From positions 1 through 64,000 of the forward strand of contig NZ_MNBL01000054.1 of NCBI RefSeq assembly GCF_001879695.1: a DNA stretch of 64,000 nt, written 5' to 3'. Position 1 is the first letter of the stretch, and each line of letters begins with the position of its first letter. The notes below the pieces were generated by a model that saw nothing but the letters and a program-made list of their open reading frames with translations, made no database searches and was not told the DNA's origin. The translations under genes were made by a program, and so were the position numbers. This document shows, in pieces, positions 18,003 to 27,774 of this stretch. The DNA is from Nioella sediminis (GTDB taxonomy: Bacteria; Pseudomonadota; Alphaproteobacteria; Rhodobacterales; Rhodobacteraceae).

Positions 18003-18658
18003 TGTTCATCCTCCTGAAACTCGGACTGCAGCCCGCGCACGAAGCCCACCAGACCCGGCTGCTGCGGCTGGCGCAGACGTTCGGCACTGACGATGGTTTT
18101 CAGCCGCTCGAAGGTCACGTCCAGATCGTCGTTGACCAGCACGTAATCATAACCGTCCCAATGGCTGATCTCGTCCCAGCTTTTTTGCATCCGCTTCTGG
18201 ATCACCTCCGGCGCATCCTGTCCGCGGCTGACCAATCGACGGCGCAGTTCCGCGATGGATGGCGGCAGAACGAAGATCGACAATACATGGTCGCGCAAGG
18301 CACTGGTCTTGATCTGCTGCGCCCCCTGCCAGTCGATGTCGAACAGCACGTCGCAGCCGCTGTCGATGGCCTCTTTCACGGGTGCCATGGGCGAGCCGTA
18401 GAAATTGCCGAACACATGGGCGTGTTCCAGCATCGCGCCGTCCCGAACCATGTCCTTGAAGGCGGTTTCTGTCAGAAAGTGGTAGTCCGTGCCGTCCACC
18501 TCGCCCGGCCGTGCCGCGCGCGTCGTGGCAGAGACCGAGAAGCTTAGGGACGGGTCCCATTCCATCAGCCGCTTGGCCAGCGTCGATTTTCCCGCGCCCG
18601 AGGGCGAGGACAGGATGATAAGAAGGCCACGGCGGCTGTCGGTCTGGGGCATGGTCAC
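17999..18658 (-). CDS. gmk: guanylate kinase
   Basis: Guanylate kinase phosphorylates GMP to GDP with ATP. The P-loop [10 protein letters not shown] is near residue 20, the GMP-binding region follows ([21 protein letters not shown]) and the lid region carries the expected basic residues. At 219 residues it is of normal length. Start and stop overlap its neighbours by 4 bp (yicC upstream, gamma-CA downstream). Confidence 0.97.
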   Translation of the reverse strand: MTMPQTDSRRGLLIILSSPSGAGKSTLAKRLMEWDPSLSFSVSATTRAARPGEVDGTDYHFLTETAFKDMVRDGAMLEHAHVFGNFYGSPMAPVKEAIDSGCDVLFDIDWQGAQQIKTSALRDHVLSIFVLPPSIAELRRRLVSRGQDAPEVIQKRMQKSWDEISHWDGYDYVLVNDDLDVTFERLKTIVSAERLRQPQQPGLVGFVRGLQSEFQEDEQ

Positions 18659-19545
18659 TCCACGTTCTGAACCTGCTCGCGCATCTGATCAATCGCAACC
18701 TTGAGGTCAAGGCCGGTCTGGGTCAGCGCCGCGTCGCTGGATTTCGAGCAGAGCGTATTGGCCTCTCGATTGAACTCCTGCATCAGGAAATCGAACCGCC
18801 GCCCGACCGGGCCGTCAGCCGTCAGCAGGGCCTTTGCAGCGGGGATATGGGCATTGGCCAGCCGGTCAATCTCTTCGGTCACATCCGACTTGACCGCCTG
18901 AAGGGCGAGTTCCTGCGCCAGCCGGTCGGGGTCCATACCGTCAGCGGTGTTCAGGATCTTTAGCAAGTTTTCCGCCAACCGGTCCGCTGCCGTGCCTTTT
19001 CGGGCTTCGGCCTGCGCGGCGGCCTGTGCAACCAGCGGATCCATGGCGTCGATCTGGTCGCTGAGGGTCTGGCGCAAAGCCGCCCCTTCTTCGGCGCGGG
19101 AGGCCAGGAAGGACGCCAGCAAGTCGTCGAACTCCGCCAGCAGGGTTTCGTCTGATGGAAAACTCTCCTCCGCCGCGCCATTGGACATGACACCGGGCAA
19201 GGTGAGTATACGGGCGGGATCGACGGGGCCGACGGGCAGGCCCTGCGCCTCGGCGCTGCGCTGCACATGGGCGAGAGCCGATAGAGAGGCCAGCAAAGCC
19301 GCTTCATCTATGGAGGCCGCCGCGCCGCTGTCTTCCTTGCTGATCCGCAGATTCAGCGTCACCGATCCGCGCGCGATGGCTTTCTTCAACCGCTCCCGCA
19401 GCATGATATCGAGCCGCCCCAGCCGATCCGGCAGGCGCAGCCGCATATCCAGCCCCCGGCCATTGACGCTGCGCAATTCCCAACTGCGCAGAACGCCATC
19501 GGAGGCCACATCGCGGGCGGCATATCCCGTCATCGAGTTAACCAC
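18655..19545 (-). CDS. yicC: YicC/YloC family endoribonuclease
   Basis: A 296-residue protein with the YicC signature at the N-terminus ([21 protein letters not shown]) and the DUF1732 C-terminal region ([19 protein letters not shown]...[24 protein letters not shown]). In E. coli YicC is an endoribonuclease that promotes decay of a small RNA. It starts a yicC-gmk-gamma-CA operon, an arrangement with gmk that is common across bacteria. The promoter must lie in the 144-bp gap to the divergent PAS gene. Confidence 0.93.
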   Translation of the reverse strand: MVNSMTGYAARDVASDGVLRSWELRSVNGRGLDMRLRLPDRLGRLDIMLRERLKKAIARGSVTLNLRISKEDSGAAASIDEAALLASLSALAHVQRSAEAQGLPVGPVDPARILTLPGVMSNGAAEESFPSDETLLAEFDDLLASFLASRAEEGAALRQTLSDQIDAMDPLVAQAAAQAEARKGTAADRLAENLLKILNTADGMDPDRLAQELALQAVKSDVTEEIDRLANAHIPAAKALLTADGPVGRRFDFLMQEFNREANTLCSKSSDAALTQTGLDLKVAIDQMREQVQNVE

Positions 19546-19689
19546 TTAAGCTTTTCCCCCCTGCTCGTCGAATTGTTCGGATGTTATTAAGGGTTGGGTA
19601 AGGATCTCCGGTTCAGCGTTAACACAAGTCAGGGTGCGACGCCAACGCCGGGCAGGGTCGCTTCGGGGGCGTGAGTGCAGGAGTGCAAG

Positions 19690-20343
19690 ATGAAAACCTG
19701 TTCGGAACAGCCGCGAAACGTGGTGCCGCTTTGGCATCGCAAGGATCATCAGATGGGATCGGTTGTCAGCACCGTCATGACCCACTGGACCAGCCTGCGG
19801 CGCAATGGCGGGATTCCCCGGCGCGCCGATCTGGACCCGCAGGCACTGGCCCCGGCATTGCCCAATGCCTTCCTGCTGGAACGCCCGCGCCCCGATGCGG
19901 TGCGGTTTCGGCTGGCCGGGCAGCATCTGCATCACACGATGGGGATGGATGTTCGGGGCATGCCCTTGCGGGCGTTCTTCGAAATCCCGGACCGTAAGCG
20001 ATTGATGGAAAAGGTCTCTCAGGTCTTTTCCGACCCCGCTGTTCTGGATCTGGAGCTTGTGTCCGACGCGCAGGGCCGGGCGGTTCTGGAAGGCCGCATG
20101 TGCCTCATGCCGCTCACTGGACCGGAGGGGAAGATCAACCGCGCGCTAGGCGTTCTGGTCACCGACGGGCTGGTTGGCCTCCCGCCACGCCGCTTCCGCA
20201 TTCGTCATCTGAGCCAGACACGTCTGGCCGGCGGCCCTGACAGCACGGGCGCGATCCCGAGCCAACCCGGTCAATCCGCCGAACCAGCCCGCCCGTTTCA
20301 GGAGCGCCCGGCCTTGCGGCTGGTCCAGGGTGGGCTGAGCTGA
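19690..20343 (+). CDS. PAS_5-family protein
   Basis: A 217-residue protein with a single PAS_5 domain, typical of alphaproteobacteria. The hallmark is MTHWTSLRRNGGIPRRADLDP followed by LPNAFLLERPRPDAVRFRLAGQHL (about residues 25-80). There is no output domain; the C-terminal 50 residues are Pro/Gln-rich and probably disordered. Ligand and partner are unknown. ATG 19690 has AGGAG six bases upstream; an in-frame GTG at 19675 is rejected. Confidence 0.82.
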   Translation: MKTCSEQPRNVVPLWHRKDHQMGSVVSTVMTHWTSLRRNGGIPRRADLDPQALAPALPNAFLLERPRPDAVRFRLAGQHLHHTMGMDVRGMPLRAFFEIPDRKRLMEKVSQVFSDPAVLDLELVSDAQGRAVLEGRMCLMPLTGPEGKINRALGVLVTDGLVGLPPRRFRIRHLSQTRLAGGPDSTGAIPSQPGQSAEPARPFQERPALRLVQGGLS

Positions 20344-20402
20344 GCCAATACCAGGTTCGTTAACCTCGATCCGAGCCAGCTCCAGGTGACATGGTTAACG
20401 AC

Positions 20403-20435
20403 AACGCCCCGGAACCGATCAGGCTCCGGGGCGTT
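20403..20435. terminator. hairpin between convergent PAS_5 and DAHP synthase genes
   Basis: An 11-bp perfect stem (aacgccccgga / tccggggcgtt) closes an 11-nt loop in the gap between two convergent genes. The thymine tract is weak in both directions (TTTCAATT on plus), so termination is likely but may be partial. Confidence 0.65.
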
Positions 20436-20458
20436 TCAATTCAGGCGTTAACCTTGTC

Positions 20459-21829
20459 TCAACCCGCCGCTGCGGCTGCCTTGCGGCCATCGCGGCTCAG
20501 TTCCTCGGCGACAAGGAAGGCCAGTTCCAGCGATTGCGAGGCGTTGAGACGCGGATCGCAGGCGGTGTGGTAGCGGTCGGACAGATCTTCGTCCGTCACC
20601 GCCCGCACACCGCCGGTGCATTCGGTCACGTCCTTGCCAGTCATCTCGAAATGTACGCCGCCCGGAACGGTGCCCTCGGCGCGGTGGATCGCGAAGAACT
20701 CCTGCACCTCGCGCAGCACCGAATCGAAGGGCCGGGTCTTGTAGCCAGAGGCCGCCTTGATCGTGTTGCCGTGCATCGGGTCGCAGGACCAGACCACATT
20801 CGCGCCCTCGGACTGAACCGTCTTGATCAGGCGCGGCAAGTGATCACCCACATTGCCCGCGCCGAACCGCGCAATCAGGGTCAGGCGACCGGCCTCGTTC
20901 TTGGGGTTCAGCTTGGCCATAAGAACCTTGAGGTCGTCCTCGGTCGTGGTGGGGCCGCATTTCAGGCCAATGGGGTTTTGCACGCCGCTGGCAAATTCCA
21001 CATGCGCGCCTTCGGGCTGGCGGGTGCGGTCCCCGATCCAGATCATGTGACCCGACCCCGCGACCGGCAGGCCAGAGGTCGAATCGATCCGGCACAGCGC
21101 CTCTTCGTATTCCAGCAGCAGCGCCTCGTGGCTGGTGTAGAAATCCACCGTGCCAAGCTGATGCGCGGTTTCGGAATTCAGACCGGCGGCGGTCATGAAG
21201 TCGAGCGCATCGGAAATCCGGTTCGCCATATCCCGATACCGGTCCGCGTCATCGGCATCGGTAAAACCGAGCGTCCAGCTATGCACCCGGTGGATATCCG
21301 CAAACCCGCCCTGGCTGAATGCGCGCAGCAGGTTCAGCGTGGCGGCTGCCTGCGTATAGGCCTGCAGCATCTTCTGCGGGTTCGGCAGGCGGGCGGCTTC
21401 GGTGAAGTCCAGCTCGTTGATAATGTCACCGCGGTAGGAGGGCAGCTCCACCCCATCCTTGACCTCGGTCGGCGCGGAACGGGGCTTGGCGAACTGGCCT
21501 GCCATGCGGCCCACCTTGACCACGGGCACCTTGGCGCCGAAGGTCAGCACCACGGCCATCTGCAGCATGACCTTGTAGGTGTCGCGGATGGAATCAGCGG
21601 AAAATTCGGCAAAGCTTTCGGCACAATCGCCACCTTGCAGCAGAAACGCCTCGCCGCGCGACACGGCGGCCAACTGACTGCGCAGTTTGCGGGCCTCACC
21701 GGCAAAGACAAGCGGCGGATAGCTGGCAAGCTGAGCCTCGACCGCTGCCAATGCTTCCGCATCGGGATAGTCGGGCATCTGAATCCGCGGCTTCGCGCGC
21801 CAATCCGATTTCGTCCATGCCTGTGCCAT
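20459..21829 (-). CDS. aroG: class II 3-deoxy-7-phosphoheptulonate synthase
   Basis: A 456-residue plant/AroA-II type DAHP synthase that condenses PEP and erythrose 4-phosphate, the first step of the shikimate pathway. Family motifs: [80 protein letters not shown] and [13 protein letters not shown]. Two other shikimate genes (aroK, aroB) lie 36 kb away in this window. It is divergent from the GlxA-type regulator, with 158 bp between starts. Confidence 0.96.
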   Translation of the reverse strand: MAQAWTKSDWRAKPRIQMPDYPDAEALAAVEAQLASYPPLVFAGEARKLRSQLAAVSRGEAFLLQGGDCAESFAEFSADSIRDTYKVMLQMAVVLTFGAKVPVVKVGRMAGQFAKPRSAPTEVKDGVELPSYRGDIINELDFTEAARLPNPQKMLQAYTQAAATLNLLRAFSQGGFADIHRVHSWTLGFTDADDADRYRDMANRISDALDFMTAAGLNSETAHQLGTVDFYTSHEALLLEYEEALCRIDSTSGLPVAGSGHMIWIGDRTRQPEGAHVEFASGVQNPIGLKCGPTTTEDDLKVLMAKLNPKNEAGRLTLIARFGAGNVGDHLPRLIKTVQSEGANVVWSCDPMHGNTIKAASGYKTRPFDSVLREVQEFFAIHRAEGTVPGGVHFEMTGKDVTECTGGVRAVTDEDLSDRYHTACDPRLNASQSLELAFLVAEELSRDGRKAAAAAG

Positions 21830-21987
21830 AACGCAACTCCTGTCAGTGTCAGACCTTGCTTATAGGGCGGAGAAAAGCGGGGGCCAATGCGAAATTCATC
21901 CCCTCGGGGGATTGCGAAACGCAAAAAATGGTGGTTTCGCTAGAAAAAGCGGCAAAACCAATCCGGCCGCAAAGGAGAAATAGCGCA

Positions 21988-22977
21988 ATGGTCACTCTGC
22001 TTCATGGCGTCCCCCGCCAACCCCGGCGCTTTATCTTCGTTTTGCTCGATCAATTCACCCTGCTCAGCTTCGCCGGGGCGGTCGATACGTTGCGGATCGC
22101 CAACCGGCTTGGGGGGGCTGACCTGTACAAGATCCTCTATGCAGGCGAAGAAGGCGACGAAGTGCAATGCAGTTCCTATGCGCGGATCAAGCTGCATATG
22201 AATTTCGAAGAGCTCAACCGCGAGGACACGATTGTCATCTGCGGTGGCATCGACGTGCAGAAGGCCACCACCAAGAAGCTGATCAACTGGCTGCGCCGCG
22301 AGGCCCGGCGCGGGGTGACCATCGCAGCGCTTTGCACCGGGGCCTATGCCATGGGCAAGGCCGGGCTGCTCGATGGCAAGCGCGCAACGATCCACTGGGA
22401 AAACCAGGACAGCTTTTCCGAGGAATTCGAAGAGGTGAAGCTGACCAAATCGGTCTTCGTGATTGATGGCAACCGGATGACCACGGCGGGCGGGACGGCC
22501 TCGATCGACCTTATGCTGACGATCGTGGCCAATGACCATGGCGAGGAATTGGCCAGCCAGATCGCCGACCAGCAGATCTACACCTCGATCCGCACCGACC
22601 AGGACTCGCAGCGCTTGTCGATTCCGACCCGGATCGGCGTGCGACATCCCAAACTGAGCCAGGTCATCCGGATGATGGAACAGAATCTGGAGGAACCAAT
22701 CAGCCCGTCAACGCTGGCCCACGAGGTCGGCATGTCGACGCGGCAGTTGGAACGGCTGTTCCGCCGGTATCTGAACCGCAGCCCCAAGCGCTATTACATG
22801 GAACTGCGTCTGCAGAAGGCGCGCAACCTGCTGATGCAGACGGATATGAGCGTGATCAACGTGGCACTGTCCTGCGGCTTTGCCTCGCCCTCGCATTTCT
22901 CCAAATGCTACCGGGCGCATTACGACACCACCCCCTACCGCGAACGCGGGGCGCAATCGACGCGGGTGAAGGACTGA
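21988..22977 (+). CDS. GlxA-family transcriptional regulator (DJ-1/PfpI + AraC)
   Basis: A 329-residue regulator with an N-terminal DJ-1/PfpI-like domain (about 15-185) and a C-terminal AraC helix-turn-helix pair (about 230-320: TLAHEVGMSTRQLERLFRRY, then SVINVALSCGFASPSHFSKCY). The N-terminal domain keeps a Cys in AALCTGAYAMG and the following ATIHWE. Members sense small amines or carnitine/choline-type metabolites; the ligand here is unknown. ATG 21988 follows AAAGGAG. The earlier in-frame ATG (21928) is possible but less well placed. Confidence 0.9.
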   Translation: MVTLLHGVPRQPRRFIFVLLDQFTLLSFAGAVDTLRIANRLGGADLYKILYAGEEGDEVQCSSYARIKLHMNFEELNREDTIVICGGIDVQKATTKKLINWLRREARRGVTIAALCTGAYAMGKAGLLDGKRATIHWENQDSFSEEFEEVKLTKSVFVIDGNRMTTAGGTASIDLMLTIVANDHGEELASQIADQQIYTSIRTDQDSQRLSIPTRIGVRHPKLSQVIRMMEQNLEEPISPSTLAHEVGMSTRQLERLFRRYLNRSPKRYYMELRLQKARNLLMQTDMSVINVALSCGFASPSHFSKCYRAHYDTTPYRERGAQSTRVKD

Positions 22978-22981
22978 TCGC

Positions 22982-23248
22982 TCAGCCCTGCCCGATCCGT
23001 CCGGCACGCCCGCCCCTGCGTTTTGCAGCGGGGGGATTGGCCAACCCCAGTTCAAGGACTGCCGTCATCGGATGATCCGGCGCATCGGTCCGGTAGCGGT
23101 CCAGCAGCGCCCGGATATGCGGCAGCGGGTCGGGGTCCGCGAGGCTCAGCGCCCAATCCATGAAGATCGAACGGCATTCGCCATCGGTGATTCCCTCGAT
23201 CCGGTAGGCTTCCCGGATCAGGTTCTTGGGGTCGCTTGCGTCTTTCAT
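22982..23248 (-). CDS. conserved small protein coupled to glnE
   Basis: An 88-residue acidic protein (MKDASDPKNLIREAYRIEGI...) with no recognised domain, ending in a basic Arg/Gly tail. The start overlaps the glnE stop by one base (TGATG), so translation is coupled to glnE. The middle (CRSIFMDWALSL, HIRALLDRYR) looks helical. I recognise no function; a role alongside glutamine synthetase control is only inferred from coupling. Confidence 0.75.
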   Translation of the reverse strand: MKDASDPKNLIREAYRIEGITDGECRSIFMDWALSLADPDPLPHIRALLDRYRTDAPDHPMTAVLELGLANPPAAKRRGGRAGRIGQG

Positions 23249-26043
23249 CAGGTTTCCTCACTGGATGGCGGATGTGCCAGCGCCGTGTTGATGATAGCCT
23301 CACAACGGGTACGCAGGCTCTCGGCTTTCGCGGCCAATTCAGCGCCATCTGCGACACCGGCTTCGCGGGCGATGAAGCTGCGCCCGCCCGATCCGATCTC
23401 GTCCAGATCGAGGCGCCGGTCGGTCAAGAGCCGGGTCGCGTGATTCAGGCGGCCATAGAGGTGATGGGCCGCGGCAAGGGTGCGGGCGTCATCCGCACTG
23501 ATCCAGCCGATGGACACACCGGCCTCCAACTGGCCTTCCACGTCACGGGCGGGCACACCGGCAATCAGCGCGGCGGTTTCTGCCAGCAGTTCCACGTCCT
23601 TCATCCGTCCGGGGCCTTCCTTGGCATCCAGCCCCTCGCCCACACGCCCCGCTGCCGCCAGCCGGTCGCGCATGTCCTGTGCATCCGCGACGATCTTCAC
23701 CGGATCGCGGGGCGTGGTCAGAACCTCCATCCGGATCGCCTCAATATCGGCGCAGAGGCTGGCATCGCCTGCCACGGGCCGCGCGCGGGTCAGCGCCAGA
23801 TGTTCCCAGGTCCAGGCCTCTGTCATCTGGTAGTGCCGGAAGCCTTCCAGCGCCGTTGCCACCGGCCCCTGACGGCCAGAGGGGCGCAACCGCATATCCA
23901 CGTCATAGAGCTTGCCCTCACCCGTCGGCGCGGTCAGGGCGGTGATCAGAGTCTTCGTCGCCTTGGCGAACCAGCCGCGCGGGTCCAGTGGGCGGCGGCC
24001 CTCGGTAAACTCGACCCCGCCGGGATCGTAGATCACCAGAAGGTCGAGGTCAGACCCCGCCGTCAGCCGCCCCGCGCCAAGGCTGCCCATGGCCACAACC
24101 GCGCCACCGCGCCCCGGTGCGGGACCATGACGGCGCGCGACCTCGTCACAGACACGCGGCCAGAGCGCCCGCAGGATCACCTGCGCCAGCATGGAATACT
24201 CAGCGCCTGCTTCCTCGGCATGGATCAGCCCGCGCAGATGATGCACGCCAACGCGGAAATGCCATTCCTTCAGCCAGCGGCGGGCAGTGTTCAGGACCCC
24301 TTCATAGTCCAGCCCCTCAAGCTGCGCCTCCAGATGCGCAGAGAGGGTGTCCCGATCCGGCCAGCCCGCAAAGAAATCGCCGCCGATCACCGCGTCCAGC
24401 ACCCCGGAATTGCGCGACAGGTAGCGCGACAGGCCCGGCGCGGTGCCGCAGATATCCACGATCAGATCGACAAGCGGCGGGTTGGCCTCGAACAGCGAGA
24501 AGAGCTGCACCCCGGCAGGCAGGCCCCTGAGGAACCCGTCAAAGTTGCCAAGCGCCTCTTCGGGTCGCGGGGTGGCCGCGAAGCGCGCCAGAAGATCGGG
24601 TTTGAGCCGCGCAAAAATCGCCTGGCCACGGGCAGAGCGGAGCGCAGGGTAGCCGGGCCAGCGGGCAACGATCTCTTCGGCGGTTTCCGACAGGTCGGGC
24701 AGATCGGTTTCGGTCTTCTCGGGCTTGAAAAAGGGCTCGCACAGCCGGTCGACCTCGGCCAGACGGTCGCGCAGCATTGTGCGAAGGGCTGCTGTATCGC
24801 CCTCGCCACAGAACCGTGCCAGCCTGTCGAACCCTTCGTCCGAGTTGGGCAGCAAATGGGTTTGCGCATCATTGACCATCTGAACGCGATGCTCGATTTC
24901 CCGGTGCAGCCGGTAATGCCGGGTCAGCCGGTCGCGCACATCCGCCTCGATCCAGCCTTTTTCCGCCAAGGCAGCCAAGGCTGGAACCGTGCCACGACAG
25001 CGCAAATCCGGGTCGCGCCCGCCCGAGACGATCTGGCGGGTCTGGGCAAAGAACTCTATCTCTCGGATGCCCCCCGCACCGAGCTTCATATTATGACCTT
25101 CCAGCGTGATCGGCCCGTGCAACCCCTTGTGACGGCGGATCTTCTCGCGCATCTCGTGGGTGTCCTGAATGGCGGCAAAATCCAGATGCTTGCGCCAGAC
25201 GAACGGGGTGAGGGTGTTCAGAAACCGCTCCCCCGCCGCGATATCGCCCGCACAGGGCCGCGCCTTGATATAGGCCGCGCGCTCCCAGTTTCGCCCCTCG
25301 GCCTCGTAATAGCGTTCGGCGGCCGCCATAGAGATGCAGACCGGCGTGACCGAGGCATCGGGGCGCAACCGCAGATCGGTGCGGAAGACATAGCCATCGC
25401 GGGTCACATCGGCGAGGGCCGCCGTCATGCGGCGGGTCACCTTGATGAAGCTCGCCCGTGCCTCCATCTCGTCGCCCGGCTCAAACCGGGTTTCGTCAAA
25501 CAGCACGATGAGGTCGATGTCGGAGGAATAGTTCAGCTCGCCCGCGCCCATCTTGCCCATGGCCAGCGCCACCATCCCCGCGCCGGTTTCCGCGTCTTCC
25601 TCGGTCATGCCGGGGATTTTGCCGCGTTTGGCCTCCGCCGCCACCAATCGACGGATCGCAACATCGACGGCGGCATCCGCGAAATCGGTCAGCAAGCCCG
25701 TCACCTGTTCTAGAGGCCAAACGCCCCCCAGATCGGCCAGTGCTGCATAAATCGCCACGCGGCGTTTCAGGCGCCGCAATTCCGGGGCCAGATCGCTCAG
25801 GGCAACCGCGCCGGTTTCCAGCAGCAGCCCCCGGCGCACTTCGTCAGGGTCTTGCGTCAGCGCCTCGGCCAGCCAGTCCTTTTCCTTGCCGATAAGGCTC
25901 AGCAGGTAAGGGCTGCACCCGCCGGTGCCTTCGATCAGCGGGCGCAGCTCCGGGGCCATATCGGGCAGATGCGCCAGCGCGTCGGCACCGCGATCGGGAT
26001 CGAAGGGAATGGGATGGCGGGTCAGTCGGGATGCAAAGCTCAT
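23248..26043 (-). CDS. glnE: bifunctional glutamine synthetase adenylyltransferase/deadenylase
   Basis: A 931-residue enzyme that adenylylates glutamine synthetase when nitrogen is plentiful and removes AMP when it is scarce. Two nucleotidyltransferase domains each show the DxD pattern: GELNYSSDIDLIVLF in the N-terminal half and GRLTAGSDLDLLVIYD in the C-terminal half. The conserved central regulatory region lies between them. The protein starts at ATG 26043 (MSFASRLTRHPIPF); a longer frame to 26220 crosses the divergent YbaK gene and is rejected. Confidence 0.95.
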   Translation of the reverse strand: MSFASRLTRHPIPFDPDRGADALAHLPDMAPELRPLIEGTGGCSPYLLSLIGKEKDWLAEALTQDPDEVRRGLLLETGAVALSDLAPELRRLKRRVAIYAALADLGGVWPLEQVTGLLTDFADAAVDVAIRRLVAAEAKRGKIPGMTEEDAETGAGMVALAMGKMGAGELNYSSDIDLIVLFDETRFEPGDEMEARASFIKVTRRMTAALADVTRDGYVFRTDLRLRPDASVTPVCISMAAAERYYEAEGRNWERAAYIKARPCAGDIAAGERFLNTLTPFVWRKHLDFAAIQDTHEMREKIRRHKGLHGPITLEGHNMKLGAGGIREIEFFAQTRQIVSGGRDPDLRCRGTVPALAALAEKGWIEADVRDRLTRHYRLHREIEHRVQMVNDAQTHLLPNSDEGFDRLARFCGEGDTAALRTMLRDRLAEVDRLCEPFFKPEKTETDLPDLSETAEEIVARWPGYPALRSARGQAIFARLKPDLLARFAATPRPEEALGNFDGFLRGLPAGVQLFSLFEANPPLVDLIVDICGTAPGLSRYLSRNSGVLDAVIGGDFFAGWPDRDTLSAHLEAQLEGLDYEGVLNTARRWLKEWHFRVGVHHLRGLIHAEEAGAEYSMLAQVILRALWPRVCDEVARRHGPAPGRGGAVVAMGSLGAGRLTAGSDLDLLVIYDPGGVEFTEGRRPLDPRGWFAKATKTLITALTAPTGEGKLYDVDMRLRPSGRQGPVATALEGFRHYQMTEAWTWEHLALTRARPVAGDASLCADIEAIRMEVLTTPRDPVKIVADAQDMRDRLAAAGRVGEGLDAKEGPGRMKDVELLAETAALIAGVPARDVEGQLEAGVSIGWISADDARTLAAAHHLYGRLNHATRLLTDRRLDLDEIGSGGRSFIAREAGVADGAELAAKAESLRTRCEAIINTALAHPPSSEET

Positions 26044-26137
26044 GGCTTCCGTGATGGCGGGCGGCTTCGGTTTCGTCAATTGCTTGCACGTCGCAGGGGG
26101 ACCGGGCAACAAGGGGTCGGAAAACGGAGTGAAGAAT

Positions 26138-26608
26138 ATGAGCAAGAGCCTCAAGCGCGTGATCAGGGCATTGCAAGAGGCCGGCCTGCCCGCCGATGTG
26201 ATGGAAATGGATGGCAGCACCAGAACGGCGGTTGAGGCGGCAGATCAGGCGGGCTGCGAGATCGACCAGATCTGCAAATCGGTGATTTTCCGGGGCGACG
26301 ACAGCGGCGCGGCGCTGCTCTTCATCACGGCGGGCGGCAATCAGGTGGATGCGGCCAAGGCCAGCGATTTGGCGGGGGAGCCACTGGGCAAAGCGGATGC
26401 GGCCTTGATCCGGACGCAGACGGGGTTTGCCATTGGGGGCGTTTCGCCCGTGGGGCACCTGAACCCGATCCGCGCCTGGTTCGATCCGCGTCTCTCTGCC
26501 TTTGACAAGGTCTATGCGGCGGCAGGCACCCCGCGCCATATCGTGCCGGTCGCACCGGAGGACCTGCTGCGCCTGACAGGGGCGGTCCCCGCCGATTTCA
26601 CCGCCTAG
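26138..26608 (+). CDS. YbaK/EbsC-type aminoacyl-tRNA deacylase
   Basis: A 156-residue single-domain protein of the YbaK/ProX family, which hydrolyses mischarged tRNAs such as Ala- or Cys-tRNA(Pro). Key features: ICKSVIFRG with the conserved Lys, and TGFAIGGVSPVGHL, the GXXXP loop. ATG 26138 has GGAG upstream; a longer frame to 25925 overlaps glnE and is rejected. It is divergent from glnE and convergent with lpxB, with a 4-bp overlap of the stops. Confidence 0.9.
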   Translation: MSKSLKRVIRALQEAGLPADVMEMDGSTRTAVEAADQAGCEIDQICKSVIFRGDDSGAALLFITAGGNQVDAAKASDLAGEPLGKADAALIRTQTGFAIGGVSPVGHLNPIRAWFDPRLSAFDKVYAAAGTPRHIVPVAPEDLLRLTGAVPADFTA

Positions 26609-27774
26609 AGATGCGCCAGAACCGAACGGGCCGCGCGGAGGCCCGGTGCCTCGCCCCCTGCCCCGATGCGGTCCATGGTCAGGGCCATTGCCTCGATCTG
26701 CGCCGCGCGCGTGCCTGTGTCGGTCAACAGCTTTTCCAGAGCCGGAACGATCAGGTCAGGACGGCAGTCCGGTGACAGGAAGTCGGGCACATGGCGGGTG
26801 TCGGACACCAGATTGACAAGTGTCACCGTGTCGATCAGCGCTGCCCGCTTCATCAGGAAAAACGACAGCCGGTTCATGTCATAGGCCACGACCATCGGCG
26901 TCGCATTGGCGGCCAGTTCCAGCGACACGGTGCCAGAGGCCGCAAGCGCCACGTCGGCGGCGCGGAAGGCCGCGCGCTTGTCGGAGGCGTAGCTGTCGGG
27001 GGCGTCGCTCGGGTCCAGCAGGATCGGCCTGATGGGCCAGCTTTCAAGGGCGTCCCGCAAGGCCGGTGCCACATGGGCCACCGTCGGCACTACGGCCTGC
27101 ACCCCCGGCACACGCGCGGAAAGCTGCGCCAGAACCTCGCCAAAGACCGGGGCCAGCCGCGCCACTTCGCTGCGCCGCGAACCGGGCAGCATCAGCAGCA
27201 AGGGCGCGTCGGGGGCAATGTCATACCGGGCGCGGAAGGCGGCGGCCTCGGCCTCGGTCGCCACCGGTTCGTTCACCACCGGATGGCCGACGAAATCGCA
27301 GGTCATGCCTGCGGCCTCCATATAGGGCGGCTCGAAGGGCAGCAGGGCCAGTACGTGATCCACATGCCGCGCCATTTTGGCCGCGCGACCGGGACGCCAG
27401 GCCCAGACAGAGGGCGCGACGTAATGCATGGTGCGGATAAGCGGTGCGGTTTCTCGCACCTGCCGGGCCACGCGAAGGCAGAAATCGGGGCTGTCGATGG
27501 TGATCAGCGCATCGGGGTTCAGCGCCACGACCGCTTCTGCCGCCTGACGTTTCAACGCAAAGAGATGGCGCAGCTTGGGCAGCACCTCTGCAATGCCCAT
27601 GACCGCCAGTTCCTCCATCGGGAACAGGCTATCGAGCCCTTCGGCCTGCATCAGCGGCCCGCCAACCCCGTGAAAAATCACATCCGGATGAAGCTCCTTG
27701 ACCCCCCGCATCAGTGCGGCCCCAAGCCTGTCGCCGGACGACTCTCCCGCAATCAGGAAGAGCGTCAGGGTCAT
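26605..27774 (-). CDS. lpxB: lipid-A-disaccharide synthase
   Basis: A 389-residue GT19 glycosyltransferase that joins UDP-diacylglucosamine and lipid X to form the lipid A disaccharide. Recognisable segments are the N-terminal FLIAGESSGDRLGAALM, the HGVGGPLMQAEGL region and MHYVAPSVWAWRPGR. ATG 27774 overlaps the lpxI stop (ATGA); a GTG at 27786 would add four residues. It is the last gene of the envelope cluster. Confidence 0.95.
   Translation of the reverse strand: MTLTLFLIAGESSGDRLGAALMRGVKELHPDVIFHGVGGPLMQAEGLDSLFPMEELAVMGIAEVLPKLRHLFALKRQAAEAVVALNPDALITIDSPDFCLRVARQVRETAPLIRTMHYVAPSVWAWRPGRAAKMARHVDHVLALLPFEPPYMEAAGMTCDFVGHPVVNEPVATEAEAAAFRARYDIAPDAPLLLMLPGSRRSEVARLAPVFGEVLAQLSARVPGVQAVVPTVAHVAPALRDALESWPIRPILLDPSDAPDSYASDKRAAFRAADVALAASGTVSLELAANATPMVVAYDMNRLSFFLMKRAALIDTVTLVNLVSDTRHVPDFLSPDCRPDLIVPALEKLLTDTGTRAAQIEAMALTMDRIGAGGEAPGLRAARSVLAHL

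Noticed and set aside
23236-25713. An 825-codon open frame on plus, antisense to glnE
   Set aside because: Same shadow effect; composition is not protein-like, and glnE on minus has both catalytic domains.
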